NCBI RefSeq assembly: GCF_002165625.1
Contig: NZ_NGNS01000030.1
Coordinates: 1 to 47,289, forward strand
Length of the DNA stretch: 47,289 nucleotides
Direction of reading: 5' to 3'
Source: Neiella marina
Lineage (GTDB): Bacteria > Pseudomonadota > Gammaproteobacteria > Enterobacterales > Neiellaceae
Part shown: positions 26,500-36,577 of the stretch, one piece after another
Layout of the letters: each line of letters opens with the position of its first letter
Position numbering within the stretch: the stretch's first letter is position 1
Translations under genes and position numbers: made by a program
Notes under the pieces: generated by a model
The model's input: only the letters and a program-made list of their open reading frames with translations
What the model was told of the DNA's origin: nothing
Databases searched by the model: none

Positions 26500-28476
26500 T
26501 TAAGACGCACTGCGACTTTGATGATAATCGTCGTTACCAGCCTCAGTATCAATCAGCGTTCGGGTGATATGAGTGGCTTGGGTACGAACGTCAGTTTGAA
26601 TCTCCACGGCTAGTCCGCGGGCGCCTTCAACCTGCTGCTGCACTGTGTCCATGGCGTCATTAAACAAACTCACTTGCTGTTCTTGCTGTTGCACGAAATT
26701 ATTGGCCTGGTGGGCAACGCTAACTGCTTGTTGTGACTTTTCCCGAACACTTTCTGAAGTATCCAGCAGCTGCTGAGCAATTTGCTTTTGATTACTCGAA
26801 GCGGTTTGCACTTCGTTAATGTTGCCCTCGAGGCTTTCTGAAGCCTGAGTCAGGGAGTCGAGGATTTGGGTGATTTCACCCAGAGAGTTCTGCGTTTTCA
26901 TCGCCAAGCCGCGCACTTCATCTGCAACTACGGCAAAGCCACGACCGTGCTCGCCAGCACGGGCAGATTCAATCGCAGCGTTCAACGCCAGCAGGTTAGT
27001 TTGCTCTGCAATGGTCCGAATGACATCCAAAATAGCACTTACGTCGCCAACCGATGCAGTCAGATCTCGCAGTGATGTCAGGCCTTGCTTGGTTGCCACC
27101 GCAGTCTGCTCACTAGCGGCAATAACTTGCGCAACATCCCCCTGACTATTGGTCATCGCCGCCTCAGTCTCTCTGGCATTGGCCTCAACTTCAGCGGAGA
27201 TACGGCTCAGTTCGGTAGTGATTTCTGCCAACGCCGAAGTGACTTCTCGAGAGCCGAGCAATTGTTTCTCGGTGTCGCTGTTTGACTCGCAGATATGGTT
27301 GACCTGGCCGCTGATGCTCTCTAGAGCATCCGATACCACCTGCAACTGCTCTTGGCGTCGTTTCATGTCAGCCATTTCTTGCTCGATGAGCTGATTGAAG
27401 AAGGCGGCGATTTCACCCATTTCCGATTGCTTGTTGCGAATATCAATGGTGGTCAGCTCATCGCTTTCCAGCAACTGTTTGAAGCCAGCTCGCAATTGCC
27501 GCAAGGGCTTAAGCACATAGTTAAACTGCAACAAGTAATTGAGAATGGCGATAAGTAGCAAAATTGCCACCAGCGCCCCAACCACTAACTGTAACTTGTT
27601 GAGCATTGCCTCGCGTTCGGCGGCAACAACCGCCTCACCCTTGGCCACTTCATCACCAAAGCGTTGCATGTCTTGCTCCAGAGCCTGCAAACTTTGCTCG
27701 CGCTGATAGGCTAGCTTCTGCGTTTGTTGCAGTTCGCCAGGGTAACGCTTGATCAAACTCGCCAGATCAGCGACAGCAAGCTCACCAATTTCTTCCGCTT
27801 CTTCTTCTTCATCCCCTAGCGCAAATTCATCCTCTTCAGCCTCTAGGTAAACGCCAAGCAGCGGCAATGCCTGAATTCGTCGGCTCAATTCTTCTAAATT
27901 GGACACTAACTTATTGATATGGTCTCGCGCTTGCGGTTGATTGTTGAACAGGTCTTGTCGAGCATCACTCAGCTCATGCAGCAAGCTGGCAATATCAGCG
28001 CTAATGTCAGTGAATTGCCTCGCGGCGGCGGGCTTGTTGTCATAGCCGTCGGCCGCATAACGAATCAACGCCTTGCTACTTGCAAGCATTTCCCGTTCAG
28101 CATTTTTCAAAAGTGCCATCGGGTCGCCACTGAGCTTGCCAATAGCGCGATAATCAGATTTTGTTTTGCTGAGCAACAAGGCGACTTGTTCGCTAATTGG
28201 CGCTGAGATTTGTGGTGGCAAGGTAGCGAGATCTTGGTTGAGTTTCATCAACCGTTGTTCCACTTCGACCAACAGCACAGCATCGCCTTTGAGCAGATAG
28301 TTCTGCAACGATGCAACAACCCCAAGCGAAGCGTCTTCTTTGATTGTTTGGTAGGTAGTTCGTTGTTCACTGGAATCATTTAACTGCCCCTTGGCCCAGT
28401 ACAACATACCGGTAAAGGCAAGGCTGACAGAAAACAACGTAATGGCAGAAAACCTAGAGTAGTGGGAAACGCGCAT
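26500..28476 (-). CDS. methyl-accepting chemotaxis protein
   Basis: A 658-residue transmembrane chemoreceptor. TM1 lies near residues 10-28 and TM2 about 292-318 ([19 protein letters not shown]). The ~260-residue periplasmic domain is helical and has an unusual acidic stretch ([19 protein letters not shown]). HAMP and the cytoplasmic coiled coil follow. The kinase-control tip is intact: [20 protein letters not shown], then [14 protein letters not shown]. There is no C-terminal NWETF pentapeptide. The ligand is unknown. A hairpin lies just before the start codon (28481-28512). Confidence 0.93.
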   Translation of the reverse strand: MRVSHYSRFSAITLFSVSLAFTGMLYWAKGQLNDSSEQRTTYQTIKEDASLGVVASLQNYLLKGDAVLLVEVEQRLMKLNQDLATLPPQISAPISEQVALLLSKTKSDYRAIGKLSGDPMALLKNAEREMLASSKALIRYAADGYDNKPAAARQFTDISADIASLLHELSDARQDLFNNQPQARDHINKLVSNLEELSRRIQALPLLGVYLEAEEDEFALGDEEEEAEEIGELAVADLASLIKRYPGELQQTQKLAYQREQSLQALEQDMQRFGDEVAKGEAVVAAEREAMLNKLQLVVGALVAILLLIAILNYLLQFNYVLKPLRQLRAGFKQLLESDELTTIDIRNKQSEMGEIAAFFNQLIEQEMADMKRRQEQLQVVSDALESISGQVNHICESNSDTEKQLLGSREVTSALAEITTELSRISAEVEANARETEAAMTNSQGDVAQVIAASEQTAVATKQGLTSLRDLTASVGDVSAILDVIRTIAEQTNLLALNAAIESARAGEHGRGFAVVADEVRGLAMKTQNSLGEITQILDSLTQASESLEGNINEVQTASSNQKQIAQQLLDTSESVREKSQQAVSVAHQANNFVQQQEQQVSLFNDAMDTVQQQVEGARGLAVEIQTDVRTQATHITRTLIDTEAGNDDYHQSRSAS

Positions 28477-28480
28477 CGCA

Positions 28481-28512
28481 GTGTCAGCCTGTAGTTAATG
28501 TTCGGCTGGCAC
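28481..28512 (-). promoter_or_regulatory. hairpin immediately upstream of the chemoreceptor start
   Basis: GTGTCAGCC (28481-28489) and GGCTGGCAC (28504-28512) can form nine pairs with one G-T, four bases from the ATG. The only nearby purine-rich sequence (AGG) is inside the stem, so translation could be controlled, as also suggested for fieF. Confidence 0.35.
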
Positions 28513-28597
28513 AGTAGCCAAGATATATGACAGTTTTATGAAATTTCTTTCTGGCTAATGAGTTACCATCACAATCTAACGAATTCCAGTAAAAAAT

Positions 28598-29353
28598 TCA
28601 GGGGTTTGTCATGTATACATCAAAGCGATTTTTCTTCGTGACGATTTGATGATGGGGCTGCTGGCCTGCGATAAAATCAGCATAATCGGGGCGTTTTACC
28701 ACCACTCGCTTGCCAGCATGTTGCAGCGCCACAGTGAATACCGCATCAGCGTCCTCATCTGCTCCAACCAGTTGCTGAAATAGCCGCATCTCCTTTTTGA
28801 TTTGGGCTGATTTCTGCCGGTGGGGAAACATCGGATCGAGGTATATCACATCATGCTGGGGCAAAGATTCGATCATCTCTCGCGACTGACCATGATGGCA
28901 TTGCACGCGCTCAGTGATCCATTGACCGATATCACTATCCAAGCAGGCTCGCTGATAGCCATCGTACAACAACGCTGCGACCGCAGGATGACGCTCAACC
29001 AGCGACACCTGGCACCCCAAACTAGCCAACACCATACCATCTCGCCCTAAGCCCGCCGTAGCGTCCAACACCGATGGTGTTTGGCCCTTTTTCAAGCCCA
29101 CTGCTTTGGCAACTGCTTGCCCTCGGCCACCGCCAAAATTGCGCCGATGAGCAACCGCGCCACCCGTCCAGTCGACCCAAACATCGCCTAGCTTGGGTTG
29201 TTCACGGTCGCGTAGCACTAAGCCACGAACGGTCAGTATTAATTGTAATCCGGGGGCGTTGCTCGGCCCGAAAGGCAGATTGAAGCGACGAGCAAGTTGT
29301 TTAGCACCATCGACGAGTTCAGCGCATTCAGCAATAACAGAGATGGCAGTCAT
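28598..29353 (-). CDS. rsmJ: 16S rRNA (guanine(1516)-N2)-methyltransferase RsmJ
   Basis: SAM-dependent enzyme that methylates G1516 of 16S rRNA. The 251 residues match the family. The motif [13 protein letters not shown] and [13 protein letters not shown] precede the SAM loop D-A-T-A-G-L-G-R-D. The catalytic-type motif Y-L-D-P-M-F-P-H-R is present. No clear ribosome site precedes the ATG at 29353. In many gammaproteobacteria rsmJ neighbours prlC; here a hybrid kinase gene lies between them. Confidence 0.94.
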   Translation of the reverse strand: MTAISVIAECAELVDGAKQLARRFNLPFGPSNAPGLQLILTVRGLVLRDREQPKLGDVWVDWTGGAVAHRRNFGGGRGQAVAKAVGLKKGQTPSVLDATAGLGRDGMVLASLGCQVSLVERHPAVAALLYDGYQRACLDSDIGQWITERVQCHHGQSREMIESLPQHDVIYLDPMFPHRQKSAQIKKEMRLFQQLVGADEDADAVFTVALQHAGKRVVVKRPDYADFIAGQQPHHQIVTKKNRFDVYMTNP

Positions 29354-29467
29354 TCAAAACAATTGGGCAGGCATAGACATGGTCGCTATTTTACACCAAT
29401 CCGATTCGCTTTCAGACAACAACTTGTTAATCTAGCCTTGGTTAGTTGGTCACCAGGACGGTTTATT

Positions 29468-32400
29468 TTGGCCAGAGAATGGTTCTCTCCCGCAAGATTA
29501 CAGAACAAGTCGCTATTAGTAGCGATTGGTCTCGGTGTGCTCGGCGCAGTCACCAACTTGTTTACCATTCCCATGTTCGCCAACACCAGCCTGGTCCTCG
29601 GCGGTCTATTTAGCATGCTGGCTGCCATTCTGATGCGGCCCCATCACGCCCTGCTGACTTCTGTTATTGCTACCGCCGGCTTAGTCATTAATTGGCAACA
29701 CGGTTGGGGCTACATCTGGTTTCCTCTCGAAGTGTTGTTTGTCAATTGGATGGTTCGGCAACGAGTCCACGCCTTGGTCGCCGATCTGCTGTACTGGTTA
29801 CTTGTTGGTATGCCGCTAGTTTATTTGGTGTTGATCAGCGTCCAACAATTGTCGCCACCCATGTTGGCCACCATCTTGGTGAAACAGGCACTCAATGGCT
29901 ATTTGTATACCCTGTTAGCGGCATTTATCGCGATGTTACCTTGGTGTCGCAAATTCCTATCTGAACGGCCTCTGGCGCTGCCGCCGTTAAAGGTTTATCT
30001 CACCCAAGCATTTGGCATGCTGGCAACCCTAAGCTTACTTGCCTACGGCTTAGTCAGTGAGCGCCACTACACCGATAATGTCAAACACCAGCTAGAGCTA
30101 GATCTGAATAACTACAGCGAACAGATTCGCACTTATGCGCTGCAACAAAAAGCGCTAGAGCGGCGTCAACTCGACTCGCTGGTGGCGCTTTGGCGCTCCA
30201 ACTTAGGTGCCGGCGTGATGCCATCACAAGCACAGCTTGACGCCATGTTCGACGCTAACCCAAGATATTTGGCGCTGATGCTAACAACCAGCGACGGCCA
30301 ATTGCTGCGTTATAGCCAGCAACGAGATTTTCAACAAGGACTGAGAAGTCGAGCACCAGAACCAACAGTGAACGCGGCAGAAATAGAGTTGGCCTCAGGC
30401 AGTAGGCAAACTCGACTGTCTCACTCAGTGGCTAGCTCAGATTTTGGTTTTAAACCGACGATTATTGCGACTCGACCAATTTATAGGCCAGACAACTTCA
30501 CTATCAAAGGGTACGTGCAGGGCGTTCTGCCACTCACTCAGCATCAAAAAAATCTTGATGCTTACATTGCCGGAACGCCTTTTGAATTTGTCATTCTCAA
30601 TAGCAAGCAACAGGTAAATCTCAGTAGCAGCAATTTAAGCCTGCCGCTAAAAAGCGACTTTGTGTTTGATACCCAGAGTTTGTCAGCGCTGCCTTTACCG
30701 CTGCCAGCGCTAACTAGTGAGTTTGGTAGTCACAAAGCCGACTACTTCTTCCATCGGCGAGCGATCGACCAACAAACGGAAGTCATGCTACTGACGCCAG
30801 CCAACCAAGTCTTGGTGAAGCTACAACACCACTATCTGAAGTGGGCTTTGTTTATTGTCATGGCCTCGCTGGCATCGGTCGTATTGGGGCAATTACTGGC
30901 AAACTTGTTTACTCAACCACTCGATGCACTGCTGAGATTCTCAAGTCAGGATAATTTTCCGATCCCGCAAGACCAATCGCAAAGTCAGAACTTTCACTAT
31001 CGCGAGCAACACCAGTTATTTGCCAACATAGTGCGCAAAACCAAGGCACTGGCTAGTTATCACAGTTCGTTAGAGCAGCAAGTAAGCACCCGCACCCAAG
31101 AATTGCAAATGCTCAATGATCGCCTCAGTCGCGTGTTACAAGCGTCTTCTGACGGTATTCTGGAGGTCAATGGCCGAGGTCGAGTAAACTTCGCCAATCA
31201 AACGTTGGCAGACTGGTTGGAACAAAAACCGGAAGACTTGGTCGGCCAGTCCATTGAAGGGCTATTGCTTCCGGTCAGCGGTTCAATGACGCTTGAGCAA
31301 TGTGTCCACGAAGCGCGATTTACCCGCACCATGGCCGAAGGCGAGGGACAGCTGCGGCAGGAAGGCTCTCTGATTGAGTTAGAATTCAATGCTGCACCAA
31401 CCGCCGTTGAAGATGGCAATGTTGGCGCTGTAGTCATGCTGCGCAACGCCACATCGCGCAAGGAAATCCAGCGTAATGTCGAGCATGCCCGCCGCAGTGC
31501 CGAATTGGCAGCTCAAGCAAAGTCGGACTTTGTTGCCAATGTCAGCCATGAAATTCGTACCCCTCTCAATGCTATCGGCGGTCTTATTCAGCTGTTTGGT
31601 CGCGACAACTTATCATCGGAGCAGAAACAATATTTGAAACGAATGGCCCATGGCGCCGAACTGTTGCAGGCCATCGTCAATGATATTTTGGATTTTTCCA
31701 AAATCGAAGCCGGTCATTTAGAACTCAACGAACAAGCTTTTGATTTAGAAGCGCTGCTCGACAACCTCAAGCTGTTGATGTTACCGAAAGCGGAACAAAA
31801 GCAGTTGCAGTTGAATTTGGAACTAGCAACCGACGTCCCAGTCGGCTTGGTAGGTGACTCATTGCGCCTCAGTCAAGTGCTAATGAACCTAGTGTCCAAC
31901 GCAATCAAATTTACCAAACATGGTCATGTCACAGTGACCGTTACCCAGCTGCCCGAATGTGATAGTGACAAAGCTCATATCAGAATGGCCGTTGCAGACA
32001 GCGGCATTGGCATTGCACCGGAAAAACTGGGCAATTTGTTTAGGCCATTCACTCAGGCCGACAACGCCACAACTCGGCAATATGGCGGCACCGGTCTTGG
32101 CTTAGCGATTTGCCAGCGTCTAGTGGGCCTGATGGGAGGACAGCTTCAAGTCACCAGTATTCCTGATCGAGGCAGCAGATTTTGGTTTGATATTCAGCTG
32201 CCAGTTGCTGCGCCAACTGCCCAGTTGCTGCAAACCCCTTCAGCGACAGCGGAATCTCCGAACATCATGTTTAATGGTCAGCGCGTGTTGGTGGTCGAAG
32301 ACAACGGCGTTAATTTGCAAATCACTCAGCTGATGCTGTCGCGCTTGGGCTTGAAAGCTGATGGCGCTATTTCCGCCGCCATCGCCTTGGATAAGCTGCA

Positions 32401-32983
32401 GCAACAGCCATTTGATTTGGTATTGATGGATCTGCAAATGCCGGAGATGGATGGTATTGAGGCAGTGGGTATCATTCGCCAAAACCACGAATGGGATGCG
32501 CTACCTGTTGTCGCCTTAACGGCTCACGTGTCGGTCGCTGACAGAAAACGATGCCTTGAAGCCGGTATGCAGGATCACATCGGTAAACCGGTGGTCATGG
32601 GCGAGCTAACTCGAGTGCTATCCCGCTATTTGAGCTTTTCAGTCGACGGCGGCAATAGCAACTCTGGAACCAGTGACTTTGTGACCGAATTGGCCGATCA
32701 ACAATATCTGCAGAACAACTTCTATCAACGCTACGGCAAAATTGACGTTCACCTCAAAACCTTGATTGAAATCGATGCTTGGCAAGACGCCAGAGAGCTG
32801 CTCAATGCAGCTTCCAAAGCAGCTAACGAGATTAGACAAACAGAGCTGGGCAAACTGCTGACAGAGTTATCCGTCAGCATCGAGCAACGCAAGCTGAACA
32901 ACCAATTGTTGTCTCAGCTTGCTGATCACATCGATATGGCTCAACGGCAACTGCAAGGGACCGAGTTAAACAACGCCGACTAA
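29468..32983 (+). CDS. hybrid sensor histidine kinase with receiver and degenerate Hpt-like tail
   Basis: About 1171 residues. No ATG fits the N-terminus; TTG at 29468 has AGGA nine bases upstream, whereas the TTG at 29297 would overlap rsmJ. Several membrane helices (about 14-170) are followed by a large extracytoplasmic sensor region (about 205-440), TM (about 455-475), PAS (about 550-660), HisKA with [11 protein letters not shown] (His694), HATPase (GGTGLGLAI) and a receiver ([12 protein letters not shown]; phosphoacceptor Asp988 in L-M-D-L-Q-M-P). The last ~90 residues look like an Hpt domain, but the phospho-accepting His position reads Asn (L-N-A-A-S-K-A-A), so onward transfer would need another Hpt. 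Its stop overlaps prlC's by three bases. Confidence 0.85.
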   Translation: MAREWFSPARLQNKSLLVAIGLGVLGAVTNLFTIPMFANTSLVLGGLFSMLAAILMRPHHALLTSVIATAGLVINWQHGWGYIWFPLEVLFVNWMVRQRVHALVADLLYWLLVGMPLVYLVLISVQQLSPPMLATILVKQALNGYLYTLLAAFIAMLPWCRKFLSERPLALPPLKVYLTQAFGMLATLSLLAYGLVSERHYTDNVKHQLELDLNNYSEQIRTYALQQKALERRQLDSLVALWRSNLGAGVMPSQAQLDAMFDANPRYLALMLTTSDGQLLRYSQQRDFQQGLRSRAPEPTVNAAEIELASGSRQTRLSHSVASSDFGFKPTIIATRPIYRPDNFTIKGYVQGVLPLTQHQKNLDAYIAGTPFEFVILNSKQQVNLSSSNLSLPLKSDFVFDTQSLSALPLPLPALTSEFGSHKADYFFHRRAIDQQTEVMLLTPANQVLVKLQHHYLKWALFIVMASLASVVLGQLLANLFTQPLDALLRFSSQDNFPIPQDQSQSQNFHYREQHQLFANIVRKTKALASYHSSLEQQVSTRTQELQMLNDRLSRVLQASSDGILEVNGRGRVNFANQTLADWLEQKPEDLVGQSIEGLLLPVSGSMTLEQCVHEARFTRTMAEGEGQLRQEGSLIELEFNAAPTAVEDGNVGAVVMLRNATSRKEIQRNVEHARRSAELAAQAKSDFVANVSHEIRTPLNAIGGLIQLFGRDNLSSEQKQYLKRMAHGAELLQAIVNDILDFSKIEAGHLELNEQAFDLEALLDNLKLLMLPKAEQKQLQLNLELATDVPVGLVGDSLRLSQVLMNLVSNAIKFTKHGHVTVTVTQLPECDSDKAHIRMAVADSGIGIAPEKLGNLFRPFTQADNATTRQYGGTGLGLAICQRLVGLMGGQLQVTSIPDRGSRFWFDIQLPVAAPTAQLLQTPSATAESPNIMFNGQRVLVVEDNGVNLQITQLMLSRLGLKADGAISAAIALDKLQQQPFDLVLMDLQMPEMDGIEAVGIIRQNHEWDALPVVALTAHVSVADRKRCLEAGMQDHIGKPVVMGELTRVLSRYLSFSVDGGNSNSGTSDFVTELADQQYLQNNFYQRYGKIDVHLKTLIEIDAWQDARELLNAASKAANEIRQTELGKLLTELSVSIEQRKLNNQLLSQLADHIDMAQRQLQGTELNNAD

Positions 32984-35013
32984 CTGCCAATGCCGCTATG
33001 ACGCAACAATGGTTGAATGTCGGGCTCTCTGCCACGGAATGCTTTGAACAATTCCATTGGAGGCCGAGAACCACCTTGCTCCAATACCGTATGGAGGAAC
33101 TGAGCGCCGGTTTCAGAGTTGAAAATACCGTCTTGTTCAAACTTATCGAACGCATCTGCCGACAATACTTCAGCCCATTTGTAGCTGTAGTAACCGGCCG
33201 CATAACCACCAGCAAAAATGTGACCAAATGAATTCTGGAAGCGATTAAACTCAGGCGGTTGAATGACTGCCACTCGCTCTCTCACCGACGCCAGTACCTC
33301 AGCCACATCACCAGCCGACAAGTGCAGTTCAAAATCGAACAGGGCAAATTCCAGCTGGCGCATCATGCCAAGTGCCGATTGGAAATTGCGGCCATCCAGC
33401 AAACGTTGCAACAAATCAGCAGGTAGCGGTTCACCAGTCTCAAAATGGCCGGAAATAAAGCTCAATGCTTGCGGTTGCCAGCACCAGTTCTCGAGGAATT
33501 GACTTGGCAGTTCCACCGCATCCCAAGGCACACCATTAATCCCTGAAACACTGGCAATATCGACTTGCGTCAGCATGTGATGAATACCGTGACCAAACTC
33601 GTGGAACAGGGTCACGACTTCATCGTGAGTGAACAACGCCGGCTTGTCACCGACTGGCTTATTAAAGTTGCAAGTGAGATAGGCCACTGGCAATTGCAGT
33701 TGGCCTTCTGCCGTTTGTCGGCGCACTCGGCATTCGTCCATCCAGGCGCCACCGCGTTTATGCTCGCGGGCATACAAATCTAAGTAGAAGCTGCCACGAT
33801 GAACGTCTGCGCTATCGTAAATATGGAAGAAACGCACATCGTCATGGTAGCTGTCGAAATCTTGCTGCTCTTCAACACGCATTCCGAACAGTCGATTAAC
33901 TACTTCAAACAGGCCACTGACGACACGTTCTTCAGGGAAGTATGGCCGCAGGATCTCATCGCTTATGGCATATTTGGCTTGCTTGAACTTTTCCGCGTAA
34001 TAGGTCAAATCCCAGACATCGAGTTCATTCACACCGTGGGTTTCTCGAGCAAACTCGGTCAGCTCAGCGAGTTCTTTTTTCGCTTGCGGTAGCGATCGAG
34101 CTGCAAGGTCGTTGAGGAACTTCACCACTTGTTCTGGCGATTCCGCCATCTTGGTGCTCAGTGACAACTCGGCGTAGTTATCAAAGCCAAGTAATGCCGC
34201 TAACTCTGCTCGCAAGGCGACCAACTCACGCATAAACTCGGCGTTGTCCCACTTACCAGCGTCGGGCCCTTGATCCGAGGCGCGAGTACAAAACGCGGTG
34301 TAGACTTCCCGTCGCAGTTCCGAGTGATCAGCATAAGTCATCACTGCCATGTAACTTGGAAATTCTAAGGTCAGCAGATAGCCATCCAACTCTTTGCCAG
34401 CGGCGGCTTGCTGGGCAGCATCGAGTGCTGTTTGCGGTAGCCCTGCTAATACCGAGGCATCGGTAACATGCTTCTGCCATGCATTGGTGGCATCAAGTAA
34501 GTTGTTGCTGAACTGCGACGATAACTCAGCCATACGAGTTTTGATCTCGCCATAACGTTGCTGTTTGTCGGCATCGAGATCGATACCCGATAGGCGAAAA
34601 TCTCGCAGACTATTGTCGATCGACTGACGCTGAGCCTGGCTCAGACTGGCATAGCCGTCGCTATTGGCTAACTTTTGGTAGGCATCAAACAAGCCTTTGT
34701 GCTGGCCAAGATAGGTACTGTATTGGGACAATGCCGGTAAACAGGCATCGTGCGCTTCGCGCCATTGCTGGGTATTCAAGACACTATTAACGTGGCTGAC
34801 AGGCGACCAAATCTGGCTAAGCCGATCATCTGCCTGCTCGAGCGGAGCAACAATCGCATCCCAACTGACTGATTCAGATTGCGCCAAGACCTCATCGACA
34901 ACGGTTTTACAATGCTCAATGGCTTGCTCAACGGCAGGTTGAATGTGTTCAGCTGATAGTTTCGAGAAAGGCGGCAGTTGCGCATTTGCTAGCAGAGGAT
35001 TGGTTTGATTCAT
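32980..35013 (-). CDS. prlC: oligopeptidase A
   Basis: M3-family zinc oligopeptidase that degrades peptides such as cleaved signal peptides. Start 35013 (M-N-Q-T-N-P-L-L, 677 residues) is chosen over the ATG two codons upstream because AGAG is then seven bases away, and it matches the E. coli beginning T-N-P-L-L. The zinc motif H-E-F-G-H-G-I-H-H is intact, with the downstream Glu in the ELPSQFLENW region. The C-terminal GYAAGYYSYKWAEV motif is typical. It converges with the hybrid kinase with overlapping stops and diverges from gor. Confidence 0.96.
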   Translation of the reverse strand: MNQTNPLLANAQLPPFSKLSAEHIQPAVEQAIEHCKTVVDEVLAQSESVSWDAIVAPLEQADDRLSQIWSPVSHVNSVLNTQQWREAHDACLPALSQYSTYLGQHKGLFDAYQKLANSDGYASLSQAQRQSIDNSLRDFRLSGIDLDADKQQRYGEIKTRMAELSSQFSNNLLDATNAWQKHVTDASVLAGLPQTALDAAQQAAAGKELDGYLLTLEFPSYMAVMTYADHSELRREVYTAFCTRASDQGPDAGKWDNAEFMRELVALRAELAALLGFDNYAELSLSTKMAESPEQVVKFLNDLAARSLPQAKKELAELTEFARETHGVNELDVWDLTYYAEKFKQAKYAISDEILRPYFPEERVVSGLFEVVNRLFGMRVEEQQDFDSYHDDVRFFHIYDSADVHRGSFYLDLYAREHKRGGAWMDECRVRRQTAEGQLQLPVAYLTCNFNKPVGDKPALFTHDEVVTLFHEFGHGIHHMLTQVDIASVSGINGVPWDAVELPSQFLENWCWQPQALSFISGHFETGEPLPADLLQRLLDGRNFQSALGMMRQLEFALFDFELHLSAGDVAEVLASVRERVAVIQPPEFNRFQNSFGHIFAGGYAAGYYSYKWAEVLSADAFDKFEQDGIFNSETGAQFLHTVLEQGGSRPPMELFKAFRGREPDIQPLLRHSGIGS

Positions 35014-35158
35014 TAGCATTCTCTTTAATTCACTGGCGGCAAGGATTGCAGCGCGCTATAACCTTCATATGGAGCCAGAGTCCGGTAATTCAATGGTCAC
35101 TTTTAACCTGGCCGACCATCTGGCAAACTGCGGACACAAATCCTAAAGAGATGCCCTA

Positions 35159-36508
35159 ATGAAAACATTCGATTACATCTGTATTGGTGCTGGCTCTGGC
35201 GGCATTGCTTCGGCCAACCGAGCGGCAATGCATGGCCAAAAAGTGGCGCTGATCGAGGCTCGCCATATTGGCGGTACATGCGTCAACGTTGGCTGCGTGC
35301 CGAAAAAGGCCATGTGGTTTGGCGCTCAAGTTGCAGAAGCGATTCACAAGTACGCACCAGATTATGGCTTTGATGTCAGCGTCAACAACTTCAATTGGCA
35401 AACTTTAGTCAAAAGCCGTGATGCATACATCGAGCGTATTCACGGCTCTTACGATCGGGTGCTGGGCAACAATGGCATCGAAGTGATCAACGGCTTTGCC
35501 AAGTTTGTCGACGCCCACACTGTTGAAGTCAATGGCGAGCACTACAGTGCGCCACACATCTTAATTGCCACTGGCGGCCGCCCTACTCGCCCGAACATTC
35601 CAGGTGCCGAATATGGCATTGACTCAGACGGCTTCTTTGCCCTCAACGAGCAACCTAAGCGGGTCTGCGTGGTTGGCGCCGGCTATATTGCCGTTGAGCT
35701 TGCCGGCGTACTTCACTCCCTCGGCTCTGTCACTCATCTGGCGGTCCGTAAACATGCGCCACTGAGAAACTTCGACCCGATGCTGAGTGAAACCTTGGTC
35801 GAATTGATGGCCGAAGATGGCCCAACCCTGCATACCCACAGCACGCCAAAGTCAGTGGTGAAGCACGACGACGGCAGCCTCACGATTGAGTTTGAAAATG
35901 GTGAAGGCATTACCGTCGACTGTCTGATTTGGGCCATTGGCCGTGAACCAGCGACCGACACCATTGCGCTCGACAAAGCCGGCGTTGCTACTGACGAACG
36001 TGGCTACATCAAGGTCGATGAACACCATCAAACCAGTGCCGAGGGCGTTTACGCAGTTGGTGACAATATTGGTTATATTGAGCTTACCCCAGTGGCAGTA
36101 AAAGCCGGTCGAATTCTGTCAGAGCGCCTGTTTAATGGCCAAGATCAGATGAAAATGGACTACAGCTTGGTACCAACGGTGGTCTTTAGCCATCCAACTA
36201 TTGGTACCATTGGCATGACTGAGCCAGAAGCAATTGCCGAATACGGCGAAGAAGCGGTTAAGGTTTACAACTCCAGTTTCGGCGCCATGTACACTGCGGT
36301 CACCAGTCACCGCCAAATCACTCGGATGAAGCTGATTTGCGCCGGCCCTGACGAGAAAGTAGTGGGCCTACATGGCATCGGCTTGGGTATGGATGAAATC
36401 CTCCAAGGCTTTGGCGTGGCTATCAAAATGGGTGCCACCAAAGCAGACTTTGATGCCTGCGTAGCGATTCACCCAACGTCTGCCGAAGAGTTCGTTACCC
36501 TTCGCTAA
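35159..36508 (+). CDS. gor: glutathione-disulfide reductase
   Basis: FAD- and NADPH-dependent reduction of glutathione disulfide in the cytosol. The 449 residues begin with the FAD motif G-A-G-S-G-G-I-A-S and the redox-active disulfide [13 protein letters not shown]. The NADPH motif [11 protein letters not shown] and the second FAD segment YAVGDN follow. The C-terminal H-P-T-S-A-E-E-F catalytic His-Glu pair is present. It is a single-gene unit ending in a terminator. Its neighbour prlC also adjoins gor in E. coli, conserved synteny. Confidence 0.97.
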   Translation: MKTFDYICIGAGSGGIASANRAAMHGQKVALIEARHIGGTCVNVGCVPKKAMWFGAQVAEAIHKYAPDYGFDVSVNNFNWQTLVKSRDAYIERIHGSYDRVLGNNGIEVINGFAKFVDAHTVEVNGEHYSAPHILIATGGRPTRPNIPGAEYGIDSDGFFALNEQPKRVCVVGAGYIAVELAGVLHSLGSVTHLAVRKHAPLRNFDPMLSETLVELMAEDGPTLHTHSTPKSVVKHDDGSLTIEFENGEGITVDCLIWAIGREPATDTIALDKAGVATDERGYIKVDEHHQTSAEGVYAVGDNIGYIELTPVAVKAGRILSERLFNGQDQMKMDYSLVPTVVFSHPTIGTIGMTEPEAIAEYGEEAVKVYNSSFGAMYTAVTSHRQITRMKLICAGPDEKVVGLHGIGLGMDEILQGFGVAIKMGATKADFDACVAIHPTSAEEFVTLR

Positions 36509-36522
36509 CCTCTCTATGAGCA

Positions 36523-36562
36523 CAAAAAGGCGCTACCTCGGTTGCCGGGGTAGCGTCTTTTA
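36523..36562. terminator. bidirectional terminator between gor and the RND operon
   Basis: CGCTACC (36531-36537) pairs with GGTAGCG (36549-36555). An A5 tract precedes and a T-rich tract follows, so it can stop both converging transcripts. Confidence 0.85.
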
Positions 36563-36577
36563 TTTGCCAGCAATTAG

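Noticed and set aside
29297-29467. N-terminal extension of the hybrid kinase
   Set aside because: Would overlap the rsmJ 5' end, starts at TTG without ribosome site, and the added residues are not membrane-protein-like.
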